64,000 bases of DNA from Prosthecobacter algae (GTDB taxonomy: Bacteria; Verrucomicrobiota; Verrucomicrobiia; Verrucomicrobiales; Verrucomicrobiaceae), in contig NZ_BAABIA010000002.1 in NCBI RefSeq assembly GCF_039542385.1, positions 62,001 to 126,000 on the forward strand, in the 5' to 3' direction. The position numbers and the translations under genes were made by a program. Numbering within the stretch: position 1 is the first letter of the stretch; each line of letters begins with the position of its first letter. The notes beneath the pieces are model-generated. The model was not told where the DNA came from, made no database searches, and saw nothing but the letters and a program-made list of their open reading frames with translations. This document shows positions 62,301-64,000 of the stretch, one piece after another.

Positions 62301-64000
62301 CCCATAGGCCAGTTCGACAGGATCGGGGATATCGTCTCCATCGGTGTCCACTTCAGCACCGGAGAGCTGAAAATCCGTTAGGTAAGTGCTCAGTCCCAGT
62401 AATTTACTGCGCGACCACTTGTCCAGAGGATTGCTATGCGGAGCAATTCGAAGTTCTTCGAAGTCAGTCAGGCCGTCCCCGTCGGAGTCCACATGAGTCG
62501 TCTGGGTGTGATGTAACAAATGCTCGTCCCCATCTGAAAGCCCGTCATTGTCGGTGTCCGCCACATCAGGATCCGAACCAATGGCGGTCTCCACATTGGC
62601 ATTGAGCCCGTCAGAATCCCAGTCGGTGAAAAGCAGGGGATCTTCACGATGGCTGTCGTCCACGTTGTTATAACCGTCCCAGTCACCGTCTGTCTCATCG
62701 TCTTCGAACTGGTCATTGATGCCGTTGCCGTTGGGCGAGGGGTTAAAATCATTCCACAGCAAAGGATCGCTGATATGCGAATCATTCATGTTGATCCGGG
62801 GGTCCCCATCGTCATTGGCATAAGGGTCGTCATTGATCCCATTACCATTGGGCAATGGAAGATAATCATTCCACAGATTTCCATCGTAAGGATGCGAATC
62901 GTTGTTATCTGGGTAGCTGTCAGTATCACTGTTAGTCGGCGGCGTGACAGGCGGCTCTTCATGATCATTGATGCCGTTGCCGTTATTGTCATTCCACAAA
63001 TTTCCATCATAAGGGTGTGAATCAGCACCGTTAGGATGGTTGTCATTGTCGCTATCCAAAAGCGATTCATCCTCATCATTGTAGCCATTGCCGCCGGGTG
63101 GAAGGAAATCATTCCACAGCAACGGATTGTCAGGGTGTGAATCGTCCTGGTTAATCCGCTGGTCATTATCATCATTTCCATTTGGATCATCGTTGATGCC
63201 ATTGCGCGGACTCCGGTCGTTCCACAGCAAATCGTTCAGGGGATGAGAGTCATCCTGATCAAGATAGGTATCGTTATCAACGTCTGTCAGACCCGTTTCA
63301 AGTGTGTCATTGATGCCGTTGCGCGGAGTTACATCCTCCCACAAGTTGATGTCGCTGGGATCCGAATCTGCATGGTCAGGGTAGCCGTCACCGTCACTGT
63401 CCACGTCAGTGTCCTCCTCATCATTGATGCCATTGCGCGGGCTCCGGTCATTCCACAGCAAACTGTTCTGAGGATCTGAATCATGCTGGTCAAGATGCAA
63501 GTCGCCATCGACATCTGTCAGACCCGTTTCAGACCCGTCATTGATGCCGTTGCGCGGATTAAAATCTGCCCACAAGGCATTGTTCGCGGGATCGGAGTCC
63601 GCATTGTCTGCATATCCGTCACCATCTCCGTCTGGAGGAGGTTCACTGTCGTCGTTGTAGCCACTGTTGTCCCAGTCGCTCCACAACCAAGAAGCGTTGG
63701 GATGTGAGTCGTATTGATTGACGGTTCCATCTTGGTCATCATCTCCGTAGGGATCGTCGTTGAATCCGTTGTTATCCCAGTCATACCAACGTGCGGCGTC
63801 ATCCGGATGCGAGTCGTTCTGATTCAGTGTGCCGTCACTATCGTCATCGCCATTGGGATCATCGTTGAGCCCGTTGTTGTTCCAGTCATTCCACAGCAGG
63901 GAATTGTCAGGGTGCGAGTCATTTAGATTGATCGTGCCATCCTGATCGTCATCCCCGTTTGGATCGTCATTGATCCCGTTGTCATTCCAGTCATTCCATT
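53310..64000 (-). CDS. Giant RHS/YD-repeat protein with polymorphic C-terminal tip (5' end outside window)
   Basis: A single open frame of at least 3560 codons that enters from the right edge. From the N-terminal side: Asp/Asn-rich repeats (64.0-62.6 kb) and EF-hand-like DTDNDGLSDGDE segments (to about 61.9 kb), likely calcium-binding; a beta-rich region; the RHS shell with YD repeats (about 60.8-56.6 kb, for example TFTYDAATRILKSVTDS); an inserted array of phage-structural-like half-modules (56.6-54.75 kb); the RHS core ending in GFRYRDIETGSWLSRDPAGF and NLYAYVKQNP (about 54.1 kb); and a 260-residue tip (53.3-54.1 kb) that I cannot assign. Such proteins encapsulate and deliver the tip as an antibacterial toxin. 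An immunity-type gene follows. Confidence 0.88.
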   Translation of the reverse strand, partial: WNDWNDNGINDDPNGDDDQDGTINLNDSHPDNSLLWNDWNNNGLNDDPNGDDDSDGTLNQNDSHPDDAARWYDWDNNGFNDDPYGDDDQDGTVNQYDSHPNASWLWSDWDNSGYNDDSEPPPDGDGDGYADNADSDPANNALWADFNPRNGINDGSETGLTDVDGDLHLDQHDSDPQNSLLWNDRSPRNGINDEEDTDVDSDGDGYPDHADSDPSDINLWEDVTPRNGINDTLETGLTDVDNDTYLDQDDSHPLNDLLWNDRSPRNGINDDPNGNDDNDQRINQDDSHPDNPLLWNDFLPPGGNGYNDEDESLLDSDNDNHPNGADSHPYDGNLWNDNNGNGINDHEEPPVTPPTNSDTDSYPDNNDSHPYDGNLWNDYLPLPNGNGINDDPYANDDGDPRINMNDSHISDPLLWNDFNPSPNGNGINDQFEDDETDGDWDGYNNVDDSHREDPLLFTDWDSDGLNANVETAIGSDPDVADTDNDGLSDGDEHLLHHTQTTHVDSDGDGLTDFEELRIAPHSNPLDKWSRSKLLGLSTYLTDFQLSGAEVDTDGDDIPDPVELAYGLDPEDPSDAGGDLDADQVTNLQEYQAGTSLWGNNDVYDADDDGMTDLEEDLSNLWYPGRFDRNQHADATEDADGDGLFNYEEFDLGLNPMDADSSTPSLDSHNGPGVSADMAYVIANAHPNWTMPVADGDADGDGMADVWEHFYRARGGLPGLNLRDASDWDDDIDDDGLINRFEVLSFRHPLIKDYVPPPVTPGNYNPGTGVTSPYIQPTVTPLNHGSGGDFEVNHIVSVPAGGDAGGGPRIEVQNSTTYSDGEYEESGWRGYEEGGVMAKGRYLIVTEGCVPDSSDAPNMIGQTCACGTHSTPNRFRAELTQTGGGERVQIAGMETPDDISDDEFFYPGGENIWSWVDNEGVECDPEDAPSDGPFTGPSYVGKAEVCMKLTQSSSQKITRRVKVTRQYVGSDPSISYEMMEIASGELNSNVVSAYASGDNNGEESSVTLELTDDSTDDGSPMRISASDGAGPRYRKVGLNGVPMPDAKPQVQNENGELNEETYIDSFLAQLRHSVSDVYVTDDSSLLPLQVRRDVASDSWSDRSGLRPWERPFQPFGPGWGTNVCSYVQFNITKGGDVSANVVDETGSHQNYDHLEAPGLNGLKKWFHSRQEYYDVKGAQSYFQAGVVPADPELITFHTVKLTKKFGTQCFYEVISGNTLKQKFSDDRVYGSGGVQYQRYARLTRVKDRWGNELHYEYPDIASLVPCLIKDPQRPGHQISIRQENGRIVEVRAPNGDSTSYNYASLSVPYRVQNAGTQHRTVKVLSSVVRGGNTVAYEQTLSDTKETDDDGRFAKHYHLELTQITDERGHAYNFSHMQNTTIFYSGSQGRKMQYGLPMKLTAVQSPIIGTVNISNTRVIDPELLNDYNYQQAARPVTTIFTYGTGSTARAYTYRFTEPMGTTVKGVVAKENPGNKAVTYSFQKMEIESPDGGKESYRFNPGANMSLQEVTDRNGNKTAFFYADRVQYSNVMAPDMGRVYDDPTLEVNSLGQTKTFTYDAATRILKSVTDSRKVKTEYVIDQPNVSGGAFGRRLKEKVGGMAGGKEETLTYGHGTFAGFVTRRTLAPNGTDPNRPAIGVCPPLVTDYSLGTDVQVAGWWRRVTETRMVDGQAHTTLTVSDLNGNKRSVTDGRGFTTCFSYDGSNRLTGVQFPDGSSKSMDYDAHGNLIKEADETGRTAFHVYDALNRRITSTVDLNGNGLADSRAAGDLVEETTYNDMNLPVTQTNARGIVTRFKYDAIGRPEQVTVNDGAANAADRQVTLSEYQVPGLNNGKEVGSSVFDISGFKPVRLTDPAGRVATFKYDKLYRVTEQSGTDAGTVTTTYDVKDASANPASVSHRVIATRKTLFTYDAQGRAIKTQHPDGTFVQAFYTHHGQPWKVINEQGKETLTRFDTAGRVREVESPAVGGVSAITRTGYDLAGNAEWVKDALGRVTSTAYDRRNRPTFVTLPEVVDAGDAEQVVRHPVVETRYDAAGRVTVTVDPLGYETKKFYDPAGRVTSAEDALGNVTSMTYDEGGNVLTTTNAKDQVVTNVYDAFNRLVRTTDHSNIVNEFEYDKAGNRIQVKDGRDKVSTFTYDGQNRVKTQVFQGSLTATGTATQDVWTYTYNAAVKLSETDPAMNTTTYTYDDRDRLETVSTPALGSVAANTRTFNYDTCGRMLSVVESSSPAAGVVYTYDELGRQTSETARGVTHTYQYDKIGNRVQANYGDGRRTVTAYDALNRPLTISEGPASTFEADKKVTGYAYDLAGRALQLNVGNGQVTRNTYDALGRLTTRVLHQAAPFTEANRQARFNWLHDEIGNVKQQTEQWFGAEARTRVTMLWYDETNRLLEEQISETGAQTVTTVYGYDAGNNRDSKQVSVSGSGTLGTEVGHWTYLYNHANQLVTTERRLTPGGAITGTVNYLYDARGNRVRRELGVDQTATASIQGISYQAAMPGESGNALGVRLLNGAAGRPAAGVSVTGSDVSVTLAMDQGLRAAVTSQGITYTAAEVGDAGNDLKVRLEKASAGGDLSASVQGNDVVVKLETDAGSPHSLVNQGITYTDNKAPGDGPATGIALQASEPDQEASVLVVDGDIAVKLATNSGDKASATLQGLTYQAVTAGSGGNDLQVRYQLANENEALGATMVGNQLTLRLEQTGAEAAVLEQTGLTYTASNLGTAGNAITVTHTLGGEGEPLLLSATGNGVTVRLARDGGHAKADWAGVTFKAVPPGTDGNAISVAIQEGQSFGESLAARVEGQTIIVTLPTAADEFSSPPACTVAEVVSEIQSVASSLVTVSGAVSSSETVTTSTSVQLADGGLYAPVTTAGEVAAAASGLLPLVQLSASDPDQLMSVGSWQLAGGEAGVVETTTADVASLLSGGAANGYLTVTGSGDAMVLAQPEGVTLSGGGSNCQSTSTVGEVVTLLNATPAVTALMTVTGSGAAVMTSADFQYLSGGTARASVSAVDEVVALLEATPSVAALITVTGSGTSVVSSDGAQTLSGGREALSLSTVSEVVTLLSSTPTVTTLMTVTGSGNTVLLPTLEVLRLSGGGIEYTGTGITTYTWDVPGRLASVTMSTGQVHSYDYDYRTRRIGTHQSAQGEQAAKHTAILFSGGLSLAEYESTTVQTTLSSPGGSTVRYVRGPDMGGGVGGLLYSTRGGVPKYNLSNGRGDIVAQSDASAALTWTASYEAYGKRTKETGNNADKQRANSKDEDPTGLLNEGFRYRDIETGSWLSRDPAGFVDGPNLYAYVKQNPWTAWDPDGLHSWADPRGLPGCSPQLRVALDNVDRERGARLANDVQAVGQWVNEHPRTMGGVQAVGGGIQVAAGALGLLAPEPTGLTKWVGPIAIAHGADDLQAGIRQMISGKQQDNITTQATEGIVKAAGGSDGTATVAGIIVNLGAGFIAPTASAQSIGRQVAEIVEESSGIVGFKGIVQDGNLVGRAVPIDAFTSHAELAKQAKLIKTPPAAGTAGELKDGAEAFTAIADPKAPGGFAVTGSMNFNTQVSDTGAEAVRKALNQSSGGTE
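54750..56580 (-). repeat. Six A-half plus six B-half modules inserted in the RHS protein
   Basis: Between the YD repeats and the RHS core, six tandem copies of an about 55-residue unit (GITYTAAEVGDAGNDLKV...VQGNDVVVKLETD type, 56.58-55.6 kb) are followed by six copies of an about 45-residue unit (VGEVVTLLNATPAVTALMTV, TGSG type, 55.56-54.75 kb). In phage tail and structural proteins these two units normally occur as consecutive halves of one module. Confidence 0.7.
62600..64000 (-). repeat. Asp/Asn-rich 35-40-residue repeats
   Basis: About a dozen imperfect units of the form LWNDWNNNGLNDDPNGDDDS-x-x-G-x-x-N-x-DSHPD. The DxDxDG-like loops resemble calcium-binding repeats of thrombospondin type 3 or dockerin kind. 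The array continues beyond the window edge. Confidence 0.8.

Noticed and set aside
61880-64000. CRISPR-like periodicity near the right edge
   Set aside because: The period is about 105-120 bp, the units are degenerate and stay in one reading frame, which fits Asp-rich protein repeats rather than repeat-spacer units.

Overview
The window reads as accessory DNA from a Verrucomicrobiota bacterium. The main evidence is a perfect copy of the LexA operator reported for that phylum (TGTTC-N4-GAACA, 32502-32515) in front of an SOS mutagenesis operon, together with a Verrucomicrobia-style tyrosine recombinase at 26613-27758. No housekeeping genes or rRNA are present, and the only tRNA sequence is a 3' fragment.

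1-26 kb is a mobilisable, integrative region. It starts with the last 47 codons of a tyrosine recombinase, followed by small accessory genes (ArdC antirestriction protein, DUF6876-like protein, two unknowns). Three of these follow long GC-rich leaders that carry a repeated multi-hairpin element. Two defence loci sit among them: an ABC-three-component system (2.86-5.73 kb) and a type I restriction-modification operon in the order hsdM-hsdS-anticodon-nuclease-hsdR-M48 peptidase (17.4-7.3 kb, minus strand). A coupling-protein operon and a MobA/MobL relaxase diverge around a probable oriT (20.2-20.75 kb). A P4-type integrase, a hipBA module with three operators spaced exactly 50 bp apart, a tiny membrane peptide, an ECF sigma factor and an excisionase-like protein complete the region.

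26.4-41 kb: a 3' tRNA fragment (probable attachment site) and a second integrase lead into the SOS cassette. This consists of an SRAP protein, a UmuD-like protein, and one polypeptide joining a Y-family DNA polymerase to a C-family DnaE polymerase. Next come a CBASS locus (Cap15-like effector plus CD-NTase), a TrlF-like PHP-ATPase followed by a frameshifted AlbA/Schlafen-like remnant, a histone-H1-like basic protein and a 554-residue protein with papain-like motifs.

41-51.5 kb is a minus-strand, virus- or plasmid-like DNA-metabolism island: DUF932 protein, a sliding clamp with an extra tail, a WGR-ATP-dependent DNA ligase, a RecB/Cas4-like nuclease, small membrane proteins and a winged-helix replication-type protein. 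Most of its genes are separated by intrinsic terminators close to the next start codon. The island is bracketed by two perfect palindromes sharing an 18-bp core.

51.5-64 kb: two IS66 transposase remnants, then an immunity-type gene and a giant RHS/YD-repeat protein that runs off the right edge. It has Asp-rich calcium-binding-type repeats, YD repeats, an unusual inserted block of phage-structural-like half-modules, an RHS core and a variable C-terminal tip.

Assignments rest on reading motifs; no database search was possible.
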